64,000 nucleotides of DNA, taken from an uncultured Prochlorococcus sp. GTDB lineage: Bacteria; Cyanobacteriota; Cyanobacteriia; PCC-6307; Cyanobiaceae. This document shows positions 36,549 to 45,332 of the stretch, in pieces. The stretch lies in NCBI GenBank assembly GCA_902538225.1, contig CACBEF010000002.1, positions 32,563 to 96,562 of the forward strand. Direction: 5' to 3'. The notes beneath the pieces are model-generated. The model was not told the DNA's origin. It ran no database searches and saw only the letters and a program-made list of their open reading frames with translations. Each line of letters begins with the position of its first letter. Positions within the stretch are counted from its first letter, which is position 1. Made by a program: the position numbers and the translations under genes.

Positions 36549-38076
36549 ACTCCAGTTTATTTATGATTGGAGTGGGTTTAGGAAGACTTGAGTTACTTAC
36601 TAATAATCCCCAACTTAATTGTTTTTCCCAAGGAATTTCTTCTGTATATATAGAACCAAGTTGCTCATTTATTTTTGTAGATAATTCTGGCAATAAAGGT
36701 ATCAATAACAATCCTATTATTCGGGTACTTTCTAATACGTTATAAATAATTTGTTTAACTAGAGGTAGATTATCTTTATCTTTTATTAATAGCCATGGCT
36801 GATTATCATTCAAATACAAATTTGTATTAATTGCTAAGCTAAGGACTTCATTAGCTGCTAGATCTAATTTGTAGTTATCAAAGTTATAAATATAGTTTTC
36901 GACTGCAATTTTGGCAGAATTCTCTAATTTATTTTCACTTAAAATTTTTTCATTATTTGGCACTTTATTATCAAACCATTTTCTAGACATAGATGATGTT
37001 CTATTTAATAAATTACCAATTGTATTAGCTAAGTCATTATTGATAATGTCAACAAATCTTTTATCTTGAAAATCCCCATCATTTCCTAGTGATATGTCTT
37101 TAATGAGGTACCACCTTACAGGATCATTTCCGTATTTTGTAAGCAATAAATCAGGGTCGAGTACATTTCCCAAGCTTTTACCCATTTTTTGTCCCTCTCT
37201 TGTAAGAAACCCATGCCCAAAAACCTTGTTAGGAACTTTCATATTGGCAGAAATGAGCATTGCGGGCCAATATACAGCATGGAATCTCAGAATATCTTTA
37301 CCAATAAAATGAACATCAGCTGGCCATCCACCATTAATTGATTTTTCCAATGAATGTTCTGTTGCGTCAGAGCTAATGGCACTTACATATCCAAGTAAAG
37401 CATCAAACCATACATAAAAGGTATGGTTATCATAACCAGGTACAGGAATTCCCCATGAGACATTAGTTCTTGAAATTGAAAAATCCTTTAAACCTCTAGA
37501 TACAAAATTTATAATTTCATTCTTTCTTTCTATTGGCTCTATAAAAGAAGGTTCGTTGATTATTTTCTCAATTTCTTTTTGATATTTTGAAAGCCTAAAA
37601 AAGAGATTCTCTTCATTTTTCCATTCTAAATTTTTTTGATGTATGGGGCACTTGTATTTTGATGAATTTTCTGGATTATCTTTAAATTCTTCACAACCGA
37701 CACAATACCAACCTTTTTGAACTCCCATATAGATATCATCTGAAGCCTTTACTCTTTCATAAAATTCATTAACAACAAATTCATGATTTTTAGAACTTGT
37801 TCTTATAAATTTATCAAAAGATATATTCCAATTTTTCCAATTATTATTAAAGACTTCTGAGATTTCATCACAATGTGATTTTGGTTCAATACCCTTTTCA
37901 TTAGCTGTTCTTTGTATTTTCAAACCATGTTCATCAACACCAGTAATGAAAATAACATCTTCACCTACAAGCCTTTTATACCTGGCTATTGAGTCACAAA
38001 TTATTGTTGTATATACACTTCCTAAATGAGGTTTATCATTAACATAGTATAAAGGTGTAGTAATGACAAAAGTCAT
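36532..38076 (-). CDS. metG: Methionyl-tRNA synthetase
   Basis: A class I synthetase of 514 aa. The HIGH motif reads PHLGSVYTT, the zinc cysteines lie in CVGCEEF and KYKCPIHQ, and the KMSKS equivalent is KMGKSLGN; the anticodon-binding helices with the NDNQPWLLIKD segment follow. It has no C-terminal EMAP-like domain, as is usual in cyanobacteria. The start is ATG 38076. Confidence 0.97.
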   Translation of the reverse strand: MTFVITTPLYYVNDKPHLGSVYTTIICDSIARYKRLVGEDVIFITGVDEHGLKIQRTANEKGIEPKSHCDEISEVFNNNWKNWNISFDKFIRTSSKNHEFVVNEFYERVKASDDIYMGVQKGWYCVGCEEFKDNPENSSKYKCPIHQKNLEWKNEENLFFRLSKYQKEIEKIINEPSFIEPIERKNEIINFVSRGLKDFSISRTNVSWGIPVPGYDNHTFYVWFDALLGYVSAISSDATEHSLEKSINGGWPADVHFIGKDILRFHAVYWPAMLISANMKVPNKVFGHGFLTREGQKMGKSLGNVLDPDLLLTKYGNDPVRWYLIKDISLGNDGDFQDKRFVDIINNDLANTIGNLLNRTSSMSRKWFDNKVPNNEKILSENKLENSAKIAVENYIYNFDNYKLDLAANEVLSLAINTNLYLNDNQPWLLIKDKDNLPLVKQIIYNVLESTRIIGLLLIPLLPELSTKINEQLGSIYTEEIPWEKQLSWGLLVSNSSLPKPTPIINKLEYEQHL

Positions 38077-38143
38077 AAAGCTTTTTTATTAATACTAACA
38101 GATTTTTTTATACTAATAACAACCTATTATATTTATTATCTTA

Positions 38144-39328
38144 TTAATAAATAAACTCTAAAAGATTACTATCATTTATAATATATTTAACTTTATATAT
38201 TTTATTACTATATATTTCTATTGATACAAAAAGAGTAATAAGTACTTCTAGTGAATAATCTGGAAAATAAACCAAAGCAATATTTTTTTTATGATTAATC
38301 CACTTAACAAATATTATTTTATAAAAAGCTTTATTTTCATTCTTAAAAAATAATGTTAAATACTTAAATTTATCATTTTTAAATACATTATTATTTTCTG
38401 ATTGCCTATTTTTTGAATAATCAATAATCTTTGAGACTGAATCTTTACTTAGAACTTCGTAATTATTAATTTTATTAAAAACTTGTCTTTGTATAATTAA
38501 ATCAAGATATCTTCTCAATGGTGATGTACATTGTACATACATTTTAAGGCCTAATGATTCATGTACTCCTGTTTTAGTAGTTAAGTAACTTTTTCCCATA
38601 TATTGTTTTAATATTATATATTTAATATCACTATCATTATATCTATTAAGTATTTCAGATGGATTACAATTTAATTTTTGAATCCTAAATGCAGCCGCTA
38701 AATTATATTTATTTATAAATAAACTTGTTACATAACCCATTAATATCATTGATTCTGCAACAATAATTTGTGATATTGTTTTCTCTAATCTATTAAGTAT
38801 AACTTTATCTTTATATAAGATAATTTTACTATTAGGACTTTCAAAAATAACTGCTCCTTGTTTCTTTCTGAATATAATACTTTTTTCTAATAAATTTTTG
38901 ATCTCAATTAATTCTATTTCTTCTTTGGGTTCTAATTCTAATATTTCATTTGCATCTTCATATGTTAATTGATATTTTGGTTTTATTATTGCTTCAATTA
39001 TCTCATAATTATTTATTGATCCATCGTCATTGAATTCTATTGCTGCACTAATAGTTTCTGAAATTTTATTTTGAGCTAGATTCGCCTTTTCAAGAATATA
39101 CTTGGGTAGCATTGGGACATATTGATCAATTAAATATAAACTGCTATTTCTTCTTCTTGCATCTAAATCAACATTAGAGTCATGCATAAAGAGTTTGCAT
39201 GGATTACTAATATGTATCCACAAATTTTTTTTATTTCCTTCTTTTATTTCTAAAGAAATAGCGTCATCAACCTCATGTGGATCATCAGAGTCAATAATAT
39301 ATGTTTTTAAATTAGTTAGATCTTTCAA
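38144..39328 (-). CDS. Short RNB-domain exoribonuclease
   Basis: A 394-aa protein that is essentially a bare RNB catalytic domain. The active site Asp cluster is intact at residues 12-24 (IDSDDPHEVDDAI) and the SPLRRYLDLIIQRQ segment at 269-282 carries the catalytic arginines. It lacks the cold-shock domains of RNase II; a short beta-rich tail (about 335-394) may be a reduced S1 domain. It should degrade RNA 3' to 5'. The contrast with the dead RNB-like protein at 21281-23503 is discussed in the findings. Confidence 0.88.
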   Translation of the reverse strand: MKDLTNLKTYIIDSDDPHEVDDAISLEIKEGNKKNLWIHISNPCKLFMHDSNVDLDARRRNSSLYLIDQYVPMLPKYILEKANLAQNKISETISAAIEFNDDGSINNYEIIEAIIKPKYQLTYEDANEILELEPKEEIELIEIKNLLEKSIIFRKKQGAVIFESPNSKIILYKDKVILNRLEKTISQIIVAESMILMGYVTSLFINKYNLAAAFRIQKLNCNPSEILNRYNDSDIKYIILKQYMGKSYLTTKTGVHESLGLKMYVQCTSPLRRYLDLIIQRQVFNKINNYEVLSKDSVSKIIDYSKNRQSENNNVFKNDKFKYLTLFFKNENKAFYKIIFVKWINHKKNIALVYFPDYSLEVLITLFVSIEIYSNKIYKVKYIINDSNLLEFIY

Positions 39329-39373
39329 ATATTTGAGATATTAATTATAGTGCCAACTATATTCAATATGAAA

Positions 39374-39595
39374 TTATCCTTCAGGATTTACGAAGGGTAA
39401 AAGAGCTACAATTCTGGCTCTTTTTACAGCTAATGTAAGATCTCTTTGTTGCTTTGAGGTTAAACCAGTCATCCTTCTAGGTAGGATTTTACCCCTTTCA
39501 GTTATAAATTTTTTTAATAGTTCTACATCCTTATAGTCAATAGGATCTCCGGGTTTGATTGGCGATAATTGTTTTTTAAAAATTGAATTAGGCAT
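39374..39595 (-). CDS. rpsR: Ribosomal protein S18
   Basis: A 73-aa small-subunit protein with [20 protein letters not shown] and the basic [20 protein letters not shown] core, ending in [13 protein letters not shown]. It is the expected length and lies 12 nt after rpmG, as in other cyanobacteria. Confidence 0.97.
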   Translation of the reverse strand: MPNSIFKKQLSPIKPGDPIDYKDVELLKKFITERGKILPRRMTGLTSKQQRDLTLAVKRARIVALLPFVNPEG

Positions 39596-39607
39596 AATTT
39601 AATTTGA

Positions 39608-39802
39608 TTACTTTATTTCTTTGTGAATTGTCATTCTGTTTAAATGAGGATTAAACTTTTTAAGTTCTAATCTCTCAGTTGTATTTCTACGGTTCTTTTC
39701 TGTAGTATATCTTGAGACACCATTTGATCTCTTAGGATCTGTGCTTGTTCTAGCTTCGGTACATTCTAGGGTCACTACAACTCTTGTCCCTTTTTTGGCC
39801 AT
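39608..39802 (-). CDS. rpmG: Ribosomal protein L33
   Basis: Starts at ATG 39802: [20 protein letters not shown], then [20 protein letters not shown], the L33 pattern; 64 aa. The frame is open 16 codons further upstream but the conserved N-terminus starts here. Only one Cys is present, so it is the zinc-free type. Confidence 0.95.
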   Translation of the reverse strand: MAKKGTRVVVTLECTEARTSTDPKRSNGVSRYTTEKNRRNTTERLELKKFNPHLNRMTIHKEIK

Positions 39803-39903
39803 TTTGATTAATACTTTATTGTATAATTTTCTATTGTACATCTTCAACAAACTTTTTTGAAGACATACTCATTTCTTTTATCATCATTGATTAAAAAATA
39901 TAT

Positions 39904-42348
39904 ATGAAAGTTTCTCAAAATTGGTTGAATAATTTAGTTGAAATTACTTCTACTCCTGAAGATCTCTCTGAGAAATTGTCTATTGGAGGATTTGAGGTTG
40001 AATCATTAGAAGATTGTTCAGAAAATGTAAATGGTGTTGTTTTAGGTAAGGTATTATCTGTTTTAAAACACGAAGGATCTGACAAACTTTCAATTTGCCA
40101 AGTCGATATTGGTACCTCAAAGAATATACAAATTATCTGTGGTGCGCGCAATATTAAACCAAATATTTATGTTTATGTTGCTACTGTCGGCTCGAAATTA
40201 AATGCTGTTGATTTAACTATTAAAAGAAGTGAAATTAGAGGTGTCATTAGTGAAGGAATGATATGTTCACTGCAGGAACTGGGTTTAGAGGACTCTAGCG
40301 AAGGTATAGAGATCATTGATGAAGATTTAGCCTTAAAACATGAATTGGGCACTCCAGGGTCTGACTTGCTTCAATTAAATGATTTTATATATGATTTAGC
40401 CATTACAGCTAATAGACCTGACGGAATGTCTGTTATAGGTATAGCCCGTGAAATTTCTGCTCTTTTAGAATCCACCTTAAATTTTCCAGAATTAAACCAT
40501 AAATACAATATTCATTTACTTAAGGGAATTAAACTTTGTCCAGAGGCTATAGAATCCAATTGCATTTATACAATAAGCTGCATTGATGGAGTAAATGGAG
40601 AGAAATTATCGCCAAATTGGCTTAAAGACCGTATAGAAAAATCAGGTATAAAATCTATTAATCTTCTAGTTGATTTGACAAATTATATTCTTTTAGAACA
40701 AGGTCAACCTTTGCATGCATTTGATAAAGATAAACTTTCAAACTTAATTGGTAAGGAAGTTTCTCCAGAAGATTTCTCTGTAAGAAAAGGAAAGGATAAC
40801 GAAAGCCTTATTTGCTTAGATGGTAAGGAATATGACTTAAATGACAATATCACAGTAATTACTTGTTGTGATAAACCAGTAGCTATTGCTGGGGTGATAG
40901 GCGGTTTAGAGACTTCTGTAACTAATTCTACCTCATCTATTTATCTTGAAGGCGCTGTTTTTAATCCAGTTACTATAAGAAAATCTTCAAAGGCGATTGG
41001 CATAAGAACAGAATCTAGTAGCAGGTATGAAAAAGGGATTTCATCAAAAAATACAATAATTGCAGTAACAAGGGCAATTAATCTTTTAGAAGAATATTTT
41101 TCTATTAATTCACCAATCATCAATACTTCCAATTTAATAAGTAATGAGGATATATTTATTAAACTACGGAGAAATCGAATACATAAAATTCTTGGTCCAT
41201 TAATAATAAAAGATCAATTTGAAAAAAGAAATTTATCTGATAAGGAAATTGTTGATAAATTAAAACTAATAGGTTGTACTTTAAAGAATAAAGAATATGG
41301 CTGGGATGTAGCAGTAATTCCTAATAGATCTCATGATTTAATACGAGAAATAGATTTAATTGAAGAGATAGCGAGATTAATAGGGTATGACAGATTCGAC
41401 TTAAGGCTTCCTAATCCAATTAAGCCTGGAAAGTTGTCATCAGAACAGTTGGCATTGAGAAAAGTAAAAAATGGTTTTATAGAAAACGGTTTTAACGAGG
41501 TACTAAGCTACTCTCTTGTTCCTGAAGATAATGAAAAACTTATAAAGATTTCTAATCCTTTGTTATTAGAAACAAGCTGTCTTAGAGATAATATCTGGAA
41601 AGAACATTTGGAGATAGTGAACCGTAATATAAAAGCTGGACAAGCAAGTTGTTATATATTTGAAATTGGAAATGTTTTTTATAAGAAAACTGAGTTCATT
41701 CAAGAAGAAGTTCTGAATGGTGCGATTTATGGAAATAAAAAATTTGGAAAATGGATAAATTCGGGCAAGGATAACGATCTTAATTATTACCAGGCCAGAG
41801 GAAAGTTAAAGGAGGCTTTATCATCATTGAACATAAAAATTGAGGATAAACCTACTGATTCAATTGATTTTCTTCATCCAGGAAGAACAGCGAAATTAGT
41901 TATTGAAGGGAAAGATGCTGGTTATTTTGGTGAAATACATCCCAAACTAATATTAGAAAAGAAGTCATTAAAAAAAGTTTATTTATTTAACATAAATGTT
42001 TCTAACCTCTTAGGAGCTAGTACAAGAAAAAATAAATGGATTCCATTATATAAGCAATACCCAATTGTTCCGAAAATGGAAAGGGATATAAATTTTGTTT
42101 TCAGTAAGAAATTTTTAATTAGCGAAATAACATCACAGATAAGAAAAACAGGAAAAAATCTCTTAGAGGATGTTAATTTAATTGATGTTTTTGAAGATAC
42201 TAAATTTGGAGATGATCATATAAGTTATACATTTAGATTATCTTATAGAGATAAAGATAAAACATTACTAGACTCGGACATTACTTCAATACATTCAAAT
42301 ATCATTTCTAATGTTGAAAAATGTTTTAATACTAAATTGAGGAATTAA
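39904..42348 (+). CDS. pheT: Phenylalanyl-tRNA synthetase beta subunit
   Basis: The 814-aa beta subunit has, in order, the tRNA-binding domain (GKVLSVLKHEGSDKLSICQVD near residues 50-70), the B3/B4 editing domain, B5, and the C-terminal FDX-ACB domain (YPIVPKMERDINFVF). It is divergent from rpmG-rpsR across a 101-nt spacer. An AT-rich repeat begins 13 nt after its stop. Confidence 0.97.
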   Translation: MKVSQNWLNNLVEITSTPEDLSEKLSIGGFEVESLEDCSENVNGVVLGKVLSVLKHEGSDKLSICQVDIGTSKNIQIICGARNIKPNIYVYVATVGSKLNAVDLTIKRSEIRGVISEGMICSLQELGLEDSSEGIEIIDEDLALKHELGTPGSDLLQLNDFIYDLAITANRPDGMSVIGIAREISALLESTLNFPELNHKYNIHLLKGIKLCPEAIESNCIYTISCIDGVNGEKLSPNWLKDRIEKSGIKSINLLVDLTNYILLEQGQPLHAFDKDKLSNLIGKEVSPEDFSVRKGKDNESLICLDGKEYDLNDNITVITCCDKPVAIAGVIGGLETSVTNSTSSIYLEGAVFNPVTIRKSSKAIGIRTESSSRYEKGISSKNTIIAVTRAINLLEEYFSINSPIINTSNLISNEDIFIKLRRNRIHKILGPLIIKDQFEKRNLSDKEIVDKLKLIGCTLKNKEYGWDVAVIPNRSHDLIREIDLIEEIARLIGYDRFDLRLPNPIKPGKLSSEQLALRKVKNGFIENGFNEVLSYSLVPEDNEKLIKISNPLLLETSCLRDNIWKEHLEIVNRNIKAGQASCYIFEIGNVFYKKTEFIQEEVLNGAIYGNKKFGKWINSGKDNDLNYYQARGKLKEALSSLNIKIEDKPTDSIDFLHPGRTAKLVIEGKDAGYFGEIHPKLILEKKSLKKVYLFNINVSNLLGASTRKNKWIPLYKQYPIVPKMERDINFVFSKKFLISEITSQIRKTGKNLLEDVNLIDVFEDTKFGDDHISYTFRLSYRDKDKTLLDSDITSIHSNIISNVEKCFNTKLRN

Positions 42349-42360
42349 TTGTATTGTTAA

Positions 42361-42407
42361 TCTTATATGAGACTATAAACTAGTCTATATATAATTCTTA
42401 TATAAGA
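42361..42407. repeat. AT-rich repeat, copy A
   Basis: Opens TCTTATATGAGACTATAAAC and ends with the perfect 12-bp palindrome TCTTATATAAGA (42396-42407). AGACTA and TAGTCT arms sit within the first half. The copy lies between pheT and the next gene and contains TATAAT at 42390-42395, about 46 nt before ATG 42442, so it may double as that gene's promoter region. Confidence 0.5.
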
Positions 42408-42441
42408 TAGATAATAATCCTACAAAACTAATTAATGTTGT

Positions 42442-42702
42442 ATGATAAGTTTCATGATCAATTTACTATCTCTACTTCTATCTTCAGTTCTTTGGGTACA
42501 AGTCCCTCAATGGTCAGATGATTGGTCAAAATGCGCTGTTGACATTCCAGATGCTTCATGTCATTGGTATATAACTGCACCAGATAATACTTTTGGGGAA
42601 GGATTTGATTGGGCTAGCGCTCCTTGGTTTGATGCTAATGGATTAAGTGATGTTCCTAGTATTAGTAAACAAACTGCCATTGAAAAGCTTCAATCTAAGT
42701 AG
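42442..42702 (+). CDS. Secreted small protein, picocyanobacterial
   Basis: An 86-aa protein with a signal peptide (SFMINLLSLLLSSVLWVQV) and a short acidic, aromatic-rich mature part (PQWSDDWSKCAVDIPDASCHWY) with two Cys that could form a disulfide. ATG 42442 or 42454 could be the start. I recall similar proteins only from marine Prochlorococcus and Synechococcus; no function is known. A small hairpin (42704-42720, 7-bp stem) follows its stop. Confidence 0.65.
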   Translation: MISFMINLLSLLLSSVLWVQVPQWSDDWSKCAVDIPDASCHWYITAPDNTFGEGFDWASAPWFDANGLSDVPSISKQTAIEKLQSK

Positions 42703-42890
42703 TACTGTCTTTAAGGCAGTTCGGGAAGTTGCAAAAGACCCTCATAGCAATACTTTTTAGCTATTATAAATTTCTTGGACATTTAAAGGACATAATTTAT
42801 TGATTTATTATTCATTATTTAATCTTTCTCAGGCATTAATCAGTTTGGGTATGATTCATTCAAATTGATAATTTAATTTATCTTACTTAT

Positions 42891-42938
42891 CTATTATAAG
42901 ACTATTTAATAGACTAATAATAAGTCTCATATAGGAAT
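42891..42938. repeat. AT-rich repeat, copy B
   Basis: Shares ATAAGACTATT, AATAGACT, AGTCT and GAAT with copy C in the same order and spacing. AGACTA occurs twice, 12 nt apart, followed by an inverted AGTCT. It lies in the middle of the gene-free stretch. Confidence 0.5.
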
Positions 42939-43060
42939 CGCTATACAATATTTTTTTATTGGTAAATTTTTTTCTAATTTTCATTTATACATAATTATTG
43001 TTTCCATAAATTTAAATAAAAATAAATGATGAAAATCAGATTTTTCAGACTTCGCATCTA

Positions 43061-43112
43061 TCTTATATAAGACTATTAAATAGACTTATGTTTAGTCTTA
43101 TTTAAGAATAAG
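43061..43112. repeat. AT-rich repeat, copy C
   Basis: Begins with the 12-bp palindrome TCTTATATAAGA (43061-43072), also found in copy A, then matches copy B closely. It ends 4 nt before the stop of the ribbon-helix-helix/J-domain gene, so it would lie in the 3' end of that transcript. Confidence 0.5.
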
Positions 43113-43116
43113 TATA

Positions 43117-44127
43117 CTAATTTCTGTATAGATTTTTTAGCAATTGATACGCTTCATTTAATTTTCTCATTTGATCTGTTGATCCTCCAGCATCTGGATG
43201 CGTCTCTAAGGCTATTGATTTATAGGCTTCCCTAATTTTACGGAACGTATGAGCTGATCCTGCGGATGTTGATAAATTCAATAATTTAAGTGCTCCATTT
43301 ACTGTCATTGTTGAGTCCAAAGTTTCAAATGAATTTGATCTATTATTTCGCTTAAATCGACTTACAAACCTTCTCATAAGTGTTGGTATTCTATTTATAA
43401 GATCTGCTGTAGCAAAAGGGTCTTCTAAAACGCCAATAATTAATAAAACAATTTCAAGGGATGGTTTTTTCTTTATCCAAAATGGGCATAATTCTGACAT
43501 TAATTTATTTGCTGCACTCCACGTAAAGGGTAGATTTTCAGTTCCATCAAGATTTGGCCATATATCCCTTTCAAACCAATCCATAGAAGCTTCTACTACA
43601 TGATCATTAGGAACTGATCCATATAAGGTTTTCCAATGACTAATTAACTCAATTCGACATTTAATTAATTCAGTTTCTTTAATTGTATTAATTTGAATAT
43701 CATTAATATTTTCATTTAATTTTTCACTATTAATACTTCTTCTTAGATTCTTTACTTTTTTTTCAACAAAATTTGGAAGGCTTATGTTTGAGTTGGCTTT
43801 TTCTTTATATTGATTGTTATTTGTAAATCTTTTATTCAAAGATATCTCATTAACTTCTTTTTTTACGTCTGATTTAATTAATACCAATGCAGTATCTTCA
43901 TCAATATTTAAATTTTCATTCTTCTTCTTCTCGTTAAAGTCTAATTCTTGCTGTTGGTTCTTAGGTAGTAAATCATCTTCTTGAAGAAGTTCTTTAAGTA
44001 TCTTTTCTATTACAGGTCCTCTTGCTCTAAATCCCCACTCTTTTCTTAATTGATCAAACCTGGAAATTATTTCCTCAGGTAAATCAATTGAGATTCTTTT
44101 TGTATTTGAATTTTCAGGAATATTCAA
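43117..44127 (-). CDS. Ribbon-helix-helix / J-domain fusion protein
   Basis: A 336-aa protein with two recognisable ends. Residues about 9-48 (KRISIDLPEEIISRFDQLRK then GPVIEKILKELL) look like a ribbon-helix-helix DNA-binding domain. Residues about 272-334 are a J domain with helix II, the HPD motif at 310-312 (ETHPDAGGST) and helix III, which stimulate Hsp70. Between them lie a disordered charged linker and a helical middle region (CRIELISHWKTLYGSVPNDH, PFWIKKKPSLE). No zinc-finger or G/F region of a full DnaJ. The start is ATG 44127; an inverted repeat lies just upstream. Confidence 0.75.
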   Translation of the reverse strand: MNIPENSNTKRISIDLPEEIISRFDQLRKEWGFRARGPVIEKILKELLQEDDLLPKNQQQELDFNEKKKNENLNIDEDTALVLIKSDVKKEVNEISLNKRFTNNNQYKEKANSNISLPNFVEKKVKNLRRSINSEKLNENINDIQINTIKETELIKCRIELISHWKTLYGSVPNDHVVEASMDWFERDIWPNLDGTENLPFTWSAANKLMSELCPFWIKKKPSLEIVLLIIGVLEDPFATADLINRIPTLMRRFVSRFKRNNRSNSFETLDSTMTVNGALKLLNLSTSAGSAHTFRKIREAYKSIALETHPDAGGSTDQMRKLNEAYQLLKNLYRN

Positions 44128-44144
44128 TAATATTTTCTTGAATA

Positions 44145-44191
44145 GTATGGAATTTATTTAATTTTATTCAAAAAAAATTGAAAGTCCATAC
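44145..44191. promoter_or_regulatory. Inverted repeat before the RHH/J-domain gene
   Basis: GTATGGA at 44145-44151 and TCCATAC at 44185-44191 form a 7-bp inverted repeat separated by 33 nt. The sites are 18 and 58 bp before the ATG of the ribbon-helix-helix/J-domain gene, positions suited to autoregulation. Confidence 0.35.
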
Positions 44192-44254
44192 GGAATATTG
44201 TTTTTAAATTAAAACCAATTTATTTTCATGTCACAAGTCAATTAAGTATCTTTT

Positions 44255-44260
44255 TATAAT
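44255..44260 (+). promoter_or_regulatory. -10 element, near-leaderless transcript
   Basis: A perfect TATAAT ends 10 nt before ATG 44271. Transcription would begin about 44267, leaving at most a few nt of leader, so this mRNA may be leaderless. Confidence 0.4.
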
Positions 44261-44270
44261 AAAAATAAAA

Positions 44271-44450
44271 ATGTTTAATTGTTATTTCAAGTCATCTAAA
44301 GAAAAAAAGAGTTTTTATCAAAATAAGAAATTAGAAATGCTCAATTATATTAAGGATTCACTTGAACGTAAAATCGCCTCAGTAACAGCATCTATAGAAG
44401 TTCTAGAAAGCCAAATAAGCAGGGATAAAGATGTTGAAGTAACTAACTAG
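44271..44450 (+). CDS. 59-aa coiled-coil small protein
   Basis: MFNCYFKSSKEKKSFYQNKK precedes a helix with heptad spacing (LNYIKDSLERKIASVTASIE, then VLESQISRDKD). Soluble, probably forming a coiled coil. It converges on the Ap4A phosphorylase-like gene with 3 nt between the stops. Confidence 0.6.
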   Translation: MFNCYFKSSKEKKSFYQNKKLEMLNYIKDSLERKIASVTASIEVLESQISRDKDVEVTN

Positions 44451-44453
44451 AAT

Positions 44454-45284
44454 TCAAACAAAGCTTTCTAGAAGTTTTTCAGGTCCAAATTTCTTTAAAT
44501 AATTAATATTTGATTTTTCTGTAACTAATAGATATCCTGCAAATCCTAAACCGTTAATACTGAAACCATGAATATGATCATTTTTTCTCTTTATAATAGC
44601 TATCCATTTATTAGTTATTAAAATATTGTAAGGATATATCGGTTTCTTATCACTAATAGGGTCCCCAAGTCCTAATTTCTTGCATAATTCTAAATAAAAT
44701 TCAAAAAGACATGATGAATTTTCTAAAAAATTAAATTTTGATACAATAATATTTTTTTTAAGCTTACTATTTAGATCTTGATATGAGTTCATCTCTAAAA
44801 ACCACTTTTCTCTAGGGCATGATATCTCGCTTTTAGATCTACGCAGAAGTTGAAAATGCCTGTGAGGTTGACTTGCACCCGCAATTGGAGAACTATTGAA
44901 AAACCATAATCCACTAGTATCTTTATTAACTTGTTGGATCGCTCTCCAATCTTTAATATCTAACCATCCATTTTGAGGTTTCCATTCATTTGTAATAAGT
45001 AAAATATGACCTTTTTGTACAGGGTACTTATTTAAAATTAGTTGATGATTATCTCCAATTTTATCAATTTCTAGTATCTTTTCCCAAGGACAAAATGGAT
45101 TTTGCTTAGGACCATAAATTTTAGTTTTTTTAAATTTTGAAGTATCGAGTTTCCTTATTATGAAGTCGTCCTTTTCATATAAATCTCTTGTAATAATATC
45201 AGTTTTGAGAGGATATAATGATTCATCATCAATTGATAATTGAGTTTGTTCTAGTGCTTTTTCCCAATATATTTCTAAACTCAT
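44454..45284 (-). CDS. Ap4A phosphorylase (ATP adenylyltransferase)
   Basis: A 276-aa member of the HIT superfamily. The HIT-like active site is GASQPHRHFQLL with two histidines on one strand, and GHILLITNEW and KNDHIHGFSINGLGFAGYLL mark the domain. The enzyme phosphorolyses diadenosine tetraphosphate to ADP and ATP, and so clears a stress nucleotide. Length and segments match cyanobacterial homologues. The start is ATG 45284. Confidence 0.85.
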   Translation of the reverse strand: MSLEIYWEKALEQTQLSIDDESLYPLKTDIITRDLYEKDDFIIRKLDTSKFKKTKIYGPKQNPFCPWEKILEIDKIGDNHQLILNKYPVQKGHILLITNEWKPQNGWLDIKDWRAIQQVNKDTSGLWFFNSSPIAGASQPHRHFQLLRRSKSEISCPREKWFLEMNSYQDLNSKLKKNIIVSKFNFLENSSCLFEFYLELCKKLGLGDPISDKKPIYPYNILITNKWIAIIKRKNDHIHGFSINGLGFAGYLLVTEKSNINYLKKFGPEKLLESFV

Positions 45285-45332
45285 TTAAAAAAAATTATCA
45301 TAATCATTTTAAAAAAAAAAATAAACTTGTAA

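Larger units (their letters stand above)
42703..43116. other. Gene-free stretch with two repeats
   Basis: No convincing reading frame in either direction. It holds the short hairpin ACTGTCTTTAAGGCAGT at 42704-42720, and repeat copies B and C. The remainder is A+T-rich without other structure that I can see. Confidence 0.6.

Noticed and set aside
42704..42745. Glutamine (glnA-type) riboswitch
   Set aside because: The hairpin and the GGGAAG stretch looked suggestive, but the conserved blocks are absent, it follows a stop codon instead of preceding a gene, and no T-run follows.
42361..43112. CRISPR array
   Set aside because: Only three imperfect copies, with unequal spacing and genes between them, and no cas genes.
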